Shown: positions 1-9,385 of the stretch, one piece after another
Numbering within the stretch: the first letter of the stretch is position 1
Layout: every line of letters starts with the position of its first letter
Assembly (NCBI GenBank): GCA_017541275.1
Contig: JAFXZM010000036.1
Coordinates: forward strand, 1 to 64,000
DNA: 64,000 bases
Reading direction: 5' to 3'
Origin: Oscillospiraceae bacterium
GTDB lineage: Bacteria > Bacillota > Clostridia > Oscillospirales > Ruminococcaceae
Made by a program: the position numbers and the translations under genes
Notes under the pieces: generated by a model
The model's database searches: none
Told to the model about the DNA's origin: nothing
What the model saw: only the letters and a program-made list of their open reading frames with translations

Positions 1-171
1 GCAATTACTTTTCCGTGTTGCGCTTTATAGTCTCGCCTCGACTTGAATTCTTCCCTCCGCCCCTTCCGGAGCTTCAGTCAAATTCGGAATCTTCAAGGGT
101 TCTCTTTCTTGGTTGCATTGTTCAATTTTCAAGGTGCCGGGCCGCTGCCCTTTCTTTCGGACAGCTTATTT

Positions 172-200
172 ATTATAGCACATTTTTTGAGGTTTGTCAA
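172..200 (-). promoter_or_regulatory. Strong sigma-A promoter, downstream one of a tandem pair (probable rRNA operon)
   Basis: Read on the minus strand, TTGACA (200-195) is followed after exactly 17 bases by TATAAT (177-172). It points off the left edge. The transcript would soon run through a CTTGAAAATTGAACAATGC-like leader (about 140-115), a sequence type common in Clostridia before rRNA genes. No rRNA gene lies inside the window, so the target is inferred. Confidence 0.7.
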
Positions 201-289
201 GCCTTTTTCAAAACTTTTTCAAGTTTTTTCTTCCAGACTCTCTCTTTTTCCTCTCCTGCGCCTGCCCCCGCTCTCGCGGCGACTTCGTT

Positions 290-318
290 ATTTTACCATA
301 ATACTTTTCTTTTGTCAA
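290..318 (-). promoter_or_regulatory. Strong sigma-A promoter, upstream one of the tandem pair
   Basis: On the minus strand TTGACA (318-313) and TAAAAT (295-290) are 17 bases apart. It lies 118 bases upstream of a second consensus promoter with the same spacing. Closely spaced tandem promoters of this strength are typical of rRNA operons in Firmicutes. The rest of 1-373 holds no credible gene. Confidence 0.65.
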
Positions 319-373
319 GCCCTTTTTTCAGCTTTTCCCTTTTCGACAATTTTGCGGAATCTGCCTATCGCTG

Positions 374-1465
374 TTATGTCAAAATCACTATGACTGCTCG
401 TTTTTCGTCCGCAAAGATATGCGGGCTGAGGTTTCCCGCGGTCTCGGCGATTGCCTGCTGGGTCTCCGGGTCGGATTGCAGTGCGGTTCTGGCCTTTGCA
501 AAGGTATCTCCGCTCGTGCAGCGGAACTCGATCAGATTGCCCGGCCGCTGTCCGCACCATGTCCGGAGCATTTCCGGCAGTCTGCCCGCATCGTTCAAAA
601 CCTGCCCGTACATCTGATAATAGGTTTTCGCGGCATCCGTGCAGGCCGGCGGCGCAAACATCGTTTTATCGGGCAGATGATCGGAAAACACCTGATCTGG
701 CACAGCAAAGCAGGCATGCGCGGTCTCGATGCCGTAGCTGTCGTCGTCATCCCATGTCACATCAATATTATAATAATTCCCGCCGATTTTCGCAATATTC
801 CAGATATGCGCCTCGCCGCGGTCGGTCGTGCCGGGGACGCACATTGCCTCCAGCCCGGCGCGCCTTGTGACATACAAGAATGCTTTTGCATACCCCTCAC
901 ATTTCGCTGCGCCCTCCACCAGACAGCCGTAGGCATTGTCCGCATTCGGCGAATCCAGATAAACACAGCCCTCCGCGATGCCGTCGTGAATCATCAGCAG
1001 CTTTTTGTCATCGCTCAGCACCGGCGAAATTCCGGAGAGAATCCGGTCGGCCGCTGCCTCCATCTGCTTTGTCATTTCTGCCGCCTGATTCTTGTCTGCG
1101 GAGTAATACATGGTCACGCGCTCCATTTCGGCAGCGGTCTCATAAACTGTATCAAGATAGAAGAATTCAGGCTCCTGTGTTGCCAGCAGGAGATATACCT
1201 TTTTATACTCATCCGCTGTAAACATATCCGGCAGACTGATTTCCGTGCGAAAGTCGGAAATGCCGTGATACAGCGCGGAATACAGTTCCTTCTCGCGCAT
1301 ATCAAGCTGCTGATACGGATAGCGTGCCGCCTCAAAATCATCGCCGTAGGCCTCATGCTCCGTGCCCTTGCCGCGTCTGACGATCACGCCCATGCCGAGC
1401 ATCAGCACGATCAGAAAAACCGCAACCGTAATCAGCGTTCTGAGCTGTGTTTTGTTTGAAAGCAT
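374..1465 (-). CDS. Membrane-anchored transglutaminase-like protein
   Basis: A 363-residue protein with one N-terminal membrane segment (about residues 11-29) and an extracellular transglutaminase-like domain. The papain-type triad can be read as Cys189 (AAKCEGYA), His220 (GEAHIWN) and Asp235 (NIDVTWDD), so a thiol-dependent enzyme is likely, although members of this fold may be proteases or cross-linkers and the substrate is unknown. The start is supported by GGAGGTG about 5 bases before ATG. It lies 18 bases downstream of the CNNM-family gene on the same strand, so the two are probably co-transcribed. Confidence 0.85.
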   Translation of the reverse strand: MLSNKTQLRTLITVAVFLIVLMLGMGVIVRRGKGTEHEAYGDDFEAARYPYQQLDMREKELYSALYHGISDFRTEISLPDMFTADEYKKVYLLLATQEPEFFYLDTVYETAAEMERVTMYYSADKNQAAEMTKQMEAAADRILSGISPVLSDDKKLLMIHDGIAEGCVYLDSPNADNAYGCLVEGAAKCEGYAKAFLYVTRRAGLEAMCVPGTTDRGEAHIWNIAKIGGNYYNIDVTWDDDDSYGIETAHACFAVPDQVFSDHLPDKTMFAPPACTDAAKTYYQMYGQVLNDAGRLPEMLRTWCGQRPGNLIEFRCTSGDTFAKARTALQSDPETQQAIAETAGNLSPHIFADEKRAVIVILT

Positions 1466-1483
1466 CCGGCACCTCCGTTTCTG

Positions 1484-2827
1484 TTATTCTCTGCTTGTTT
1501 CCTGTGTCTGCACCGTCTGCGGCAGCAGCTCCGCCTTGATGCGGCTGATCCAGTTGTCCTCATAGGACAGCAGGGTATAGCGCACACCGTCCTGCTCGGC
1601 AGCGGGACGCTCGCCCTCCTCCGGAATACGGCCTAAGAGATGGACAACAAATGCGCTCATGGTATCATATTCGTCATCCGGTTCAAATTTCACGCCGAGT
1701 CTCGGCAGAATATCCTCCGGATCGGCGCTGCCGGCGATTGAAAACACGCCCTCGGAGAGCTCGGTGATCTCGGCCTCCTCCTCGCCGTCATATTCATCCT
1801 GAATATTGCCGACGATCTCCTCCAGCAAATCCTCCATTGTGACCATACCGGCCGTGCCGCCGTACTCATCGGCGACGATCGCGAGCTGCATTTTCTCTCT
1901 GCGCATGCGCTGAAAGACATCTCTGCACTTTGCGGTCTCCGGCACAAAAATAGCGGGCCGCATCAGCGCACGGACGGGTTTATCCTCTGCCCTTCCGACA
2001 AGCGGCAGCAGGTCCTTCACCAGCACCACGCCTACGATGCTGTCAATCTGATCTTCAAAAACCGGAATGCGCGAGAAGCCCTCCCGCATTGCAAGCGCAG
2101 CAGTTTCAGAGGCAGTCGCGTCTGACGGAACAGCGGTCATATCTCTGCGGTGTGTCATCACATCCGAAACAGAAACATCATCGAACGAAAAAATGTTGTT
2201 AATCATTTCGCGCTGACTTTCTTCGATGCCGCCCGTTTCATTTCCCGCATCGACCAGCAGCCGGATTTCCTCCTCCGTGACCACATCGACGCTGTCGGCG
2301 GCCGGAATCCGGACGAGCTTGCAGAGCAGCGCGGTCACGGCGGAGGCAATCGCCCAGAACGGCGTCAGCACGGCAATGAGCACGCGCACAGACGGCACAC
2401 AGAATTTTGCGAAGCCCTCGCTCCGGTTCAGCGCGATGCGTTTGGGAAACAGATCGGTAAAGACCGCCATGACGAGCGTAAGCCCGACCGTAAGGATTCC
2501 CGCAGAGAGAAGGCTGCTCGGCAGGCTGTTGAAGCCGGCGCGCAGCAGAAGCGTCTCAAGCGGTCTGCCGAACAGTGCATAGCAGAGCAGTCCGATGAGC
2601 AGCGCCGAGCAAATGCGGTGCATTGTGAAGCTCCTGCGCAGTCTTGTGGGCTTTGAGATGAGCCTGTCGAGCGGTTTCCACGCGGCATTTTCGCCGGCGC
2701 GGGCATGCACGACTGCATCATTGATCTCCGTGAGCGCAGTTTCGCAGGCAGAATACCATGCGCGCAGCAGTGCGATCAGCACCAGCAGTGAGATCGCGGT
2801 CCATAATCGGCCGCCGTCAGTTTCCAT
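1484..2827 (-). CDS. Hemolysin-family CNNM/CorC-type membrane protein with CBS pair
   Basis: 447 residues. An N-terminal DUF21 domain with several membrane helices is followed by two CBS domains (around VMTHRRDM and the RREKMQLAIVADEYGG stretch) and a C-terminal CorC/HlyC transporter-associated domain. The order is that of the CNNM/CorC family, whose members are linked to magnesium or cobalt efflux; the old name hemolysin is only historical. The open frame extends 45 codons upstream, but ATG at 2827 is preceded by AAGGAAGG and follows a consensus promoter, so the shorter start was chosen. The transglutaminase-like gene follows. Confidence 0.9.
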   Translation of the reverse strand: METDGGRLWTAISLLVLIALLRAWYSACETALTEINDAVVHARAGENAAWKPLDRLISKPTRLRRSFTMHRICSALLIGLLCYALFGRPLETLLLRAGFNSLPSSLLSAGILTVGLTLVMAVFTDLFPKRIALNRSEGFAKFCVPSVRVLIAVLTPFWAIASAVTALLCKLVRIPAADSVDVVTEEEIRLLVDAGNETGGIEESQREMINNIFSFDDVSVSDVMTHRRDMTAVPSDATASETAALAMREGFSRIPVFEDQIDSIVGVVLVKDLLPLVGRAEDKPVRALMRPAIFVPETAKCRDVFQRMRREKMQLAIVADEYGGTAGMVTMEDLLEEIVGNIQDEYDGEEEAEITELSEGVFSIAGSADPEDILPRLGVKFEPDDEYDTMSAFVVHLLGRIPEEGERPAAEQDGVRYTLLSYEDNWISRIKAELLPQTVQTQETSRE

Positions 2828-2870
2828 AAAGCAAAAATCCTTCCTTTCGCAGTTACAGGTGATTAGCCTG

Positions 2871-2899
2871 ATTATATCCCATTTTGCCTTGTTTGTCAA
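2871..2899 (-). promoter_or_regulatory. Sigma-A promoter of the CNNM gene
   Basis: Minus strand TTGACA (2899-2894), 17-base spacer, TATAAT (2876-2871). It lies 44 bases upstream of the ATG at 2827 and rules out the longer open-frame start. Confidence 0.8.
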
Positions 2900-2929
2900 G
2901 CGGGCAGTGCACGCGGGAGTGGCTAAATC

Positions 2930-3220
2930 GGGGATTGATTGTTCAAATATCAGTCTGTACAAGCGCGGTACATATTATTGGGGAATGGGTGAGAGAAAAC
3001 TCTTGTTTTCTCTCACCCAAGCCCCCTCTTTCAGCGCTTTTGAACGAAAGGGGAATTCCGCGCTCTGCTCACGGGTTTGCGTGCAAACCCTGCGGCCAAA
3101 GGGCTCCGCCCATTGGAATCCCGCGAGCTTTTTGAAAGAAAGCAAACGCCAGCAAAGCTGACGTACCAAAAACTTTTATTTGACATCGCCGGTTACGGGC
3201 TGAAAATCCCCGAAATATCC
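2930..3220 (+). repeat. Dispersed intergenic repeat, family A, copy 1
   Basis: This gene-free stretch matches 36828-37030 in two blocks: one around ATCAGTCTGTACAAG and a hairpin, and one around GCAAACGCCAGCAAAGCTGACG. Its 3' part also matches 57585-57710 (GACATCGCCGGTTA, CTGAAAATCCCC) and, inverted, 53343-53402. A 15-bp perfect hairpin with a TCTT loop occupies 2986-3019. No protein is encoded. Confidence 0.8.
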
Positions 3221-3370
3221 ACTCCCGTGCACGCTGCGATACAGCAAAGCGGAAGATCGGCGCGCTTTATTCGACAGTCTTTCTGAGCGTTAGCAAATAC
3301 CAGCGGAGGCTCCACGCCCCGCGCCCAGTCAAAATATACGATAGGACGCCGGATAAAGAGAGATTGACAA

Positions 3371-3412
3371 AAAACAGTGCTCTGCCGCACTTCCCGCGCA
3401 GCAGAGCACTTC
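3371..3412 (-). terminator. Intrinsic terminator of the GH74 gene
   Basis: AGTGCTCTGC (3376-3385) pairs with GCAGAGCACT (3401-3410). On the minus strand the stem is followed by GTTTTTTG, and it lies directly after the GH74 stop codon. Confidence 0.8.
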
Positions 3413-3422
3413 CGTAAACAGT

Positions 3423-6110
3423 TTATTTGGTTGCAAGTGCCTCAATCTTAATATAGCCCGCGAGATACCGCATCAGCTTCGAGAGATCGGCGGCATCCAG
3501 CTTTCCGTCGTGCGTGACCTCCGCATTTGCCTTGCCGTCATCGGTCAGCTCGCCGTCTTTCAGCGTCTTGTCATCACCCACGCCGCGAGCGAGCAGCACA
3601 GCATCACGCACATCAATATCGCCGTTACAGTCGGTATCGCCCCACTTGATTTTTGGAAGTGAGCCTCCGGTCGTGGTGGTTGTTGTAGTGGTCGTCGAGG
3701 TGGTCGTTCCGGGCTGAACCGACTCAGAGCCGTCGCTCAGCTCGCCGTACACGATGCCGCAGCCGACCGTAGACATATACACCTTGCCAAATGTCTTCAT
3801 ATCGCCGACAAGGTAATTGCCGTTGCCGGTTCCGCCGTAGAGATGATCGGTGTTGATGCAGACCCATGACTGGCCGCCGTCCGTGGAGCGGTAAATGCCC
3901 TCCGGATCGGTTTCGAGCGGCTTGCCGTACATAAAGACGGTATTCTGTCCGCCGGATTTTTCCGGCGCGCCGTAGCCGAGGGTCTTGCAGTAGCTGACGG
4001 AATCGAGCTTCGTGATTGTCGCCGTTCCGTTCTTGACGGATGCACGGTATGCGCCGTACCAGCCGCCGCCGAGGATCAGCTCACCCTTTCCGAGATAGCC
4101 GATTCTGCCGGCGCTGTCGCACTGGTCATACATGCAGACGTCTGTCGATTTGAAGGTCTTGCCGCCGTCCGTGCTGACGCAGAACTTATACTGTGCATCC
4201 TCAGCAGTCGGTTCGGGCTTGGAATAGTGCCACGAGGAATTATAATAGGTCGCATAGGCATAGACCGTATTGGGGTCATCCGGCTCGACCAGCAGCATGG
4301 TCGATTTCGAGCCGTACTGCGACGGGATGCCCTCGCAGGCAGTCCAGGTCTTGCCCCAGTCATCAGAATAGGAAACGCCGCCGTCGTTCTTGCCGGTGTT
4401 GAAGATGCGGTACTTGCCCTTTGCGGTTTCTGCGATCGCGAGCTTGCCGCCCTTGACCGCCGGTGTCATGGCATTCCATGTCTTGCCGCGGTCGGTGGTG
4501 TAGTAGCCCGAGCCGTTGTCCCCCTCTGCGATGCGCGCCCAGACATCGGTATTCTGCGGGCAGACTGCAATGGCGGAGGTGCTGCCCATGTTCGGCTGAT
4601 ACTGAAGGCCGATCTTGTCCGGCGATTCATGCACAAAGCCGTCGTAGTCGCCGATGGCCGAAAGGTTCAGGCCGTCGGGCGTAGAAACGAAATCGAGCGA
4701 AACGACTTCTTCGATGCCGTCGGGATGGAACGTATATGTCGGCGCATTGTCCTTGTCGGTGCTCCAGACATTAGTGCAGACGAACACGCCGTTTCCGGAG
4801 GTGATCCACATTCTGTTGTGGTCGCGGGGGTCTGTGACGACCGTGCCGGACCAGTGGATCGCCTTGTCGCGGATCCAGTCATAGCCGCCGTCCTGGAGAT
4901 AATTGGCCACAAGATATTTATTTCCCCAGTCGCCCGCCTGCTTGCCGGGCGTGAAGTTCTCCCATGTTTTGCCGCCGTCGAAGGAGCGGAAATACTGGTC
5001 GCCCCATGTTGCGCCGTGCTCATCGGTCCATGCCTGCCAGAGCTGATCCTCCCATTTGCCGCAGGTGCCTGCGATCATGTGATCGGGATTCTCCGGGTCT
5101 GCCCAGACAGAGCCGAGGCCGTAGGCGGAATTGAAGATGCTGGTCACGGTGCCGGTTGACGGTGTATACCGGTATGCACCGCCGGATGTGCCGCCGAAGG
5201 CCAGTCCTGCGATATAGGTGATCAGCAGGTCACCCTTGGGATCGACATTGATGCGGGACGGATAGACATCGGTCGGCAGATCCTCGGAAAGCACGGTATA
5301 CTTGTCCGTCTTGACGTCTGCAACATGCACATTGGCAACGCCCTTCTTGGAGGTTGCGACATACACCTTGCCGTTCAAGATCGCGATTGCGGCAACGCCG
5401 TTCTGGTTGTTGTATGCATCGCTCGTGACGGAGCGCGCGATATTTTCCGTCCATGTCGGCCATTTGGTCGTGCTGTCAAACAGTCCCAGCGCATCGTAGC
5501 CCTCGACCGGCGCCCATGTCTCGCCGCCGTCCGTAGACTTGATGAGTGCGGATTTGGAGTTCTCGTCCGCGGTCACGTCGCCGCCGGCATAGATGATCTT
5601 GGGGTTGTCCGGATCGACTGCAATGGATTCGCCGCACTGTCTGCCGTCGCCGTTGCCCATGACCTTGATGAGATTGGTGACGTCGATCTCCTTGAATGTT
5701 TTGCCGCCGTCCGTTGTCTTGAAGATAACGGTTTTCTCGGCAGAGAAATAGGCGCAGCCGCAGAGGAAATAGACGGTGTTGTCATCGGTCGGATCGACCG
5801 CCATTGCGTCAACGGAAAGCAGGCCGCGGTCGGCATCGTTGATGAAACCGAGGAGCTGCTCCCATGATTCGGTATCGTAGTTGTAGCGGTAAGCACCGCC
5901 GACGTCGGTTCTGGCGTACATGACCTTTTTGCCGGTGACGATACCGGAAACGAAGCCGCCGCCGCCGATGCGCATGGTGCCCCACTTCATCGTGCCGGAG
6001 ATGTCCTTTGTTGCAGCAGAAGCCTGCATGCCGGAGAACGGTACAGCCGTTCCGAGCAGGGTCACTGCCGCGAGCGCAGCAATACTGCGCTTCAGATTGC
6101 GATTGTTCAT
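3423..6110 (-). CDS. GH74 xyloglucanase with C-terminal dockerin
   Basis: 895 residues. A signal peptide (about 1-33, ending near QASAA) is followed by a GH74 double beta-propeller with repeated DGGKTW/DGGxTF turns. Asp69 in YARTDVGGAYR and Asp488 in SAIGDYDG sit where the catalytic acid and base of GH74 endo-xyloglucanases lie. A threonine linker (about 800-815) leads to a dockerin (about 820-890) with calcium-loop repeats DTDCNGDIDVRDA and THDGKLDAADL. It should be secreted, bind a cohesin and cut the beta-1,4-glucan backbone of xyloglucan. It is monocistronic, with its own promoter and terminator. Confidence 0.95.
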   Translation of the reverse strand: MNNRNLKRSIAALAAVTLLGTAVPFSGMQASAATKDISGTMKWGTMRIGGGGFVSGIVTGKKVMYARTDVGGAYRYNYDTESWEQLLGFINDADRGLLSVDAMAVDPTDDNTVYFLCGCAYFSAEKTVIFKTTDGGKTFKEIDVTNLIKVMGNGDGRQCGESIAVDPDNPKIIYAGGDVTADENSKSALIKSTDGGETWAPVEGYDALGLFDSTTKWPTWTENIARSVTSDAYNNQNGVAAIAILNGKVYVATSKKGVANVHVADVKTDKYTVLSEDLPTDVYPSRINVDPKGDLLITYIAGLAFGGTSGGAYRYTPSTGTVTSIFNSAYGLGSVWADPENPDHMIAGTCGKWEDQLWQAWTDEHGATWGDQYFRSFDGGKTWENFTPGKQAGDWGNKYLVANYLQDGGYDWIRDKAIHWSGTVVTDPRDHNRMWITSGNGVFVCTNVWSTDKDNAPTYTFHPDGIEEVVSLDFVSTPDGLNLSAIGDYDGFVHESPDKIGLQYQPNMGSTSAIAVCPQNTDVWARIAEGDNGSGYYTTDRGKTWNAMTPAVKGGKLAIAETAKGKYRIFNTGKNDGGVSYSDDWGKTWTACEGIPSQYGSKSTMLLVEPDDPNTVYAYATYYNSSWHYSKPEPTAEDAQYKFCVSTDGGKTFKSTDVCMYDQCDSAGRIGYLGKGELILGGGWYGAYRASVKNGTATITKLDSVSYCKTLGYGAPEKSGGQNTVFMYGKPLETDPEGIYRSTDGGQSWVCINTDHLYGGTGNGNYLVGDMKTFGKVYMSTVGCGIVYGELSDGSESVQPGTTTSTTTTTTTTTGGSLPKIKWGDTDCNGDIDVRDAVLLARGVGDDKTLKDGELTDDGKANAEVTHDGKLDAADLSKLMRYLAGYIKIEALATK

Positions 6111-6198
6111 TTGATTGCCCCCTCAAAGCATAAAAAAAATACCCGTAGTGATATTGCGGTGTCCCGTAACGCGGCACAGAGCGCCGCACACCACTTTT

Positions 6199-6227
6199 AT
6201 TTTAGCATAAACCGGACTATTTTGCAA
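6199..6227 (-). promoter_or_regulatory. Sigma-A promoter of the GH74 gene
   Basis: Minus strand TTGCAA (6227-6222), 17-base spacer, TAAAAT (6204-6199), about 90 bases before the GH74 start. It lies back to back with the promoter of the LRR dockerin gene, so both could share regulatory sequence in 6111-6432. Confidence 0.6.
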
Positions 6228-6355
6228 TTATCTATTGTATCAATGACTGTTCAATCGTGCGTTTCTGCAAAGAGTATTTTTGTGTACGGCTTCGGCGAAT
6301 TGGACAAAGCTGCTTGATTTTGTTTGTGCATTCAGCGGAAATGCACGGATTTCTA

Positions 6356-6384
6356 TTGATTTCATTGCTGCTTTATGTTATAAT
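6356..6384 (+). promoter_or_regulatory. Sigma-A promoter of the LRR-dockerin gene
   Basis: TTGATT (6356-6361), 17-base spacer, TATAAT (6379-6384), about 50 bases before the ATG at 6433. Confidence 0.7.
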
Positions 6385-6432
6385 CTGTATATGAGCTTTT
6401 GGCTTATATTTTAATATGAAAAGGTGATAATC

Positions 6433-7782
6433 ATGAAAATGAAACGGCTTTGTTCGATGCTCTGCGCGGGGATGCTCGCCTGTTCCGGCGCTGTTACGCT
6501 TCCGGCGGCCTATGCGGTATATGCGGAAGACCTTGTTTACAACGGAATGAAGTATCAGGTTGTGGACGGTGCGGTCACGATTACGAAATACAGCGGCACT
6601 GATACGGAAATCACGATTCCCGCAGAGATTGACGGAAAGCCGGTGACAAGCATCGGCGATAATGCGTTTTTCAACTGCTCCGGGCTGACCGAGATCACGA
6701 TTCCGGACAGCGTGACGAGCATCGGCGATAATGCGTTTTTCAACTGCTCCGGGCTGACCGAGATCACGATTCCGGACAGCGTGACAAGTATCGGGGATGG
6801 CGCATTTTACCACTGCTCCGGCCTGACCGAGATCACGATTCCTGATAGCGTGACAAGTATCGGGGTTGGCGCATTTTACCACTGCTCCGGCCTGACCGAA
6901 ATCACAATTCCGGACAGCGTAACAAGCATCGGAGATTATGCGTTTGACCACTGCACCGGCCTGACAAGCATCACAATTCCGGACAGCGTAACAAACATCG
7001 GAGATTATGCGTTTGACGGCTGCACCGGCCTGACAAGCATCACAATTCCGGACAGCGTAACAAGCATCGGAGATTGTGCGTTTGACGGCTGCACCGACCT
7101 GACAAGCATCACAATTCCGGACAGCGTAACAAGCATCGGAGGTTGTGCGTTCGGGGGCTGCTCCGGCCTGACCGAGATCACGATTCCTGATAGCGTGACG
7201 AGCATTGGCGGTCATGCTTTTTCCAGCACTCCGTGGCTGGAAGCAAAACAGAAGGAAAACCCGCTTGTGATTGTAAACGGTATTCTCATTGACGGATCAG
7301 CCTGTTCTGGTAATATTACAATCCCGGACAGCGTGACAAGCATAGGAGAATCAGCATTTATGTGGTGCTCCGGCCTGACCGAGATCACGATTCCTGATAG
7401 CGTGACAAGTATCGGGGATGGCGTATTTTACGGCTGCGACAACCCCACGATCAAAGGCTATACCGGCTCCTATGCCGAAACCTACGCCAAGGAAAATGAG
7501 ATCCCGTTTGAGGCGATCAGTGAAGCACCTGCGCCCGAACCCGGCGACCTCTCCGGCGACGGTGAAATCGGAGCAGACGACGCGCAGATGACGCTGAAGG
7601 CATATGTCAACATTCTGGCGGAGAAGGACACCGGCCTGACCGAAGCACAGAAAAAGGCCGCCGATGTAGACGGCGACGGTGCAATCACCGCAACGGACGC
7701 GCAGATCATCCTGAAGTATTACGTCAATACGCTTGCAGGCAAGGAAGTCACATGGGAACAGCTCATCCCGAAAAAGCAATAA
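6433..7782 (+). CDS. BspA-like leucine-rich-repeat protein with dockerin
   Basis: 449 residues. A signal peptide (about 1-28) is followed by LRR_5/BspA-type 23-residue repeats of the pattern GLTEITIPDSVTSIGDxAF (about 35-350), interrupted by a WLEAKQKENPLVIVNGILI module seen in many BspA-like proteins. A dockerin (about 375-445) has two calcium loops (DLSGDGEIGADDAQ, DVDGDGAITATDAQ). BspA-like LRRs bind proteins or surfaces, so this is probably a non-catalytic cohesin-bound adhesin or scaffold part. ATG at 6433 follows AAGGTG; an upstream GTG in frame is less likely. The dockerin closely resembles that of the NPCBM-repeat protein at 44707-47322. Confidence 0.9.
   Translation: MKMKRLCSMLCAGMLACSGAVTLPAAYAVYAEDLVYNGMKYQVVDGAVTITKYSGTDTEITIPAEIDGKPVTSIGDNAFFNCSGLTEITIPDSVTSIGDNAFFNCSGLTEITIPDSVTSIGDGAFYHCSGLTEITIPDSVTSIGVGAFYHCSGLTEITIPDSVTSIGDYAFDHCTGLTSITIPDSVTNIGDYAFDGCTGLTSITIPDSVTSIGDCAFDGCTDLTSITIPDSVTSIGGCAFGGCSGLTEITIPDSVTSIGGHAFSSTPWLEAKQKENPLVIVNGILIDGSACSGNITIPDSVTSIGESAFMWCSGLTEITIPDSVTSIGDGVFYGCDNPTIKGYTGSYAETYAKENEIPFEAISEAPAPEPGDLSGDGEIGADDAQMTLKAYVNILAEKDTGLTEAQKKAADVDGDGAITATDAQIILKYYVNTLAGKEVTWEQLIPKKQ
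6652..6790 (+). repeat. 69-bp tandem repeat inside the LRR gene
   Basis: Two successive 69-bp units (from 6652 and 6721, one 23-residue repeat each) are nearly identical at the DNA level, including third codon positions. Further units downstream diverge gradually. The identity suggests recent duplication and makes repeat-number change by recombination likely. Confidence 0.85.
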
Positions 7783-7786
7783 CGGA

Positions 7787-7824
7787 AAAAACCGCCGCCC
7801 GGCATCAGACCGGACGGCGGTTTT
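7787..7824. terminator. Bidirectional terminator between the LRR gene and spoIVA
   Basis: AAAACCGCCG (7787-7797) pairs with CGGCGGTTTT (7815-7824), giving a stem with T-runs on both strands. It serves the converging LRR gene and spoIVA. Confidence 0.8.
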
Positions 7825-7829
7825 GCATT

Positions 7830-9302
7830 TCACAGGATAAAGCAGATCAGCCCGCTGCATCCCTCATTGATGACGCGCTCCAGCGTTTCCTGCAATTTGA
7901 GGCGGGCTTCGGCGGGCATTTTGCTGAGCTTTGCGTGCAGCCCCTCATTCACCAGCTCGTGCAGCGACTTCCCGAAGATATTGGATTCCCAGATTTTTGC
8001 GGGGTTTTCCTCAAATTCGCGGAGCAGATACAGCACAAGCTCCTCGCTCTGCTTTTCGCTCCCGACGATCGGGCTGACGGTTGTCTGAATACCCGCGCGC
8101 ATGATATGCAGTGACGGAGCCGAAGCCCGCAGCCGCACGCCGTAGCGCCCGCCCTGCCGGATCATTTCGGGCTCCTCAAGCGTCAGCTCGCCGGCCTCCG
8201 GCATGATGATGCCGTAGCCGGTTGCCTCGGCCTCCTCCAGTGCAGGCTGTATGCGCTCATAGGCGCGCTTGATGCGCGAGAGCTCCAGCAGCACCGGGAA
8301 CAGCTCGTTTTCGCTGTGAATTTCAATGCCGGTTTCCTCGCCGAGAATGCGGTAAAAGAGTGCGGGGTCGAGCGTCAGCCGGAGAATGATATTGCCCGTG
8401 CCGAGCGCGATGCGGCGGATCTCCGCCTCCTGAATGTAATCGCATTCCGTCAGTGTTCCGCACATGCTCCGTGCATCACGCATTACGCGGAGCCCCTGCG
8501 CGGCCTGCCGCACCGCTCCGAAAACGGCTTCCTTCAGCCAATGGCCCTTTGCAAGCGCCGGCAGCCATGCCGCCGTTTCGACACTGATCTCCCGGATTGG
8601 GAACATATCCAGCAGCTTCGAGAGAATCATGCGGATCGTATCCTCGTCCAATGAGAGGCAGCTCACGGCCAGCACCGGCGCACCGTACTGTGCTTCAAGC
8701 TCTGCGGCAAGCTCCTGTGCGGCATCGCTTTCCGGCTCAACGCAGTTCAGCAGCACCACAAACGGCTTTCCCAGCGCCTGAAGCTCCGAGATCACACGCT
8801 CCTCTGCGGCGGCATATTCCGCGCGGGGAATGTCGGTCACGGAGCCGTCTGTCGTGACGACCAGCCCGACCGTTGAATGCTCTGTAATGACCTTCTGTGT
8901 GCCGACCTCCGCCGCCATATTGAACGGCACCGCTTCGTCAAACCACGGGGTTTTGACCATGCGCGGCGCCTCCTCCTCAATATAGCCGAGGCTGCTCGGC
9001 ACGATATACCCCACGCAGTCAATCATGCGGACGGCACATTCCGCACCGTCGGGCAGCGTAATCTCGACCGCATGCTCCGGCACGAATTTCGGCTCTGTTG
9101 TCATGATTGTTCTTCCGCCGGCGCTCTGCGGCAGCTCATCGGTTGCGCGGCCGCGCCGGGCTTCGTCGGCAATATTCGGAATCACCAGCGATTCCATAAA
9201 CCGCTTGATGAGCGTTGATTTTCCGGTGCGGACAGGCCCGACCACACCGATATAGATATCACCGCCTGTACGTCTTGCGATATCTGCATATATATCATTC
9301 AT
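7830..9302 (-). CDS. spoIVA: Stage IV sporulation protein A, coat morphogenetic ATPase
   Basis: 490 residues, the usual SpoIVA length. The N-terminal TRAFAC-type ATPase domain has Walker A GPVRTGKST (residues 22-30) and the strongly conserved start NDIYADIARRTGGDIYIGVVG in shortened form. The middle and the C-terminal region, ending CSGLICFIL, match the family. SpoIVA polymerises on the forespore outer membrane and forms the base of the spore coat. GGAGGG precedes the ATG. The sipL-like gene lies 83 bases upstream on the same strand, matching the known partnership in Clostridia. Confidence 0.97.
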   Translation of the reverse strand: MNDIYADIARRTGGDIYIGVVGPVRTGKSTLIKRFMESLVIPNIADEARRGRATDELPQSAGGRTIMTTEPKFVPEHAVEITLPDGAECAVRMIDCVGYIVPSSLGYIEEEAPRMVKTPWFDEAVPFNMAAEVGTQKVITEHSTVGLVVTTDGSVTDIPRAEYAAAEERVISELQALGKPFVVLLNCVEPESDAAQELAAELEAQYGAPVLAVSCLSLDEDTIRMILSKLLDMFPIREISVETAAWLPALAKGHWLKEAVFGAVRQAAQGLRVMRDARSMCGTLTECDYIQEAEIRRIALGTGNIILRLTLDPALFYRILGEETGIEIHSENELFPVLLELSRIKRAYERIQPALEEAEATGYGIIMPEAGELTLEEPEMIRQGGRYGVRLRASAPSLHIMRAGIQTTVSPIVGSEKQSEELVLYLLREFEENPAKIWESNIFGKSLHELVNEGLHAKLSKMPAEARLKLQETLERVINEGCSGLICFIL

Positions 9303-9385
9303 ACGTGAAACCCTCCGGCTTTCAGATAAAATGGTATCTCCGATGGCGATGGATTTATCATGCGCTGCCGACGTGCAGCGCTGTC

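Noticed and set aside
6433..7400. Regular direct repeats that could suggest a CRISPR array
   Set aside because: The repeats are 69 bp without spacers and encode LRR units in frame. No Cas genes are nearby.
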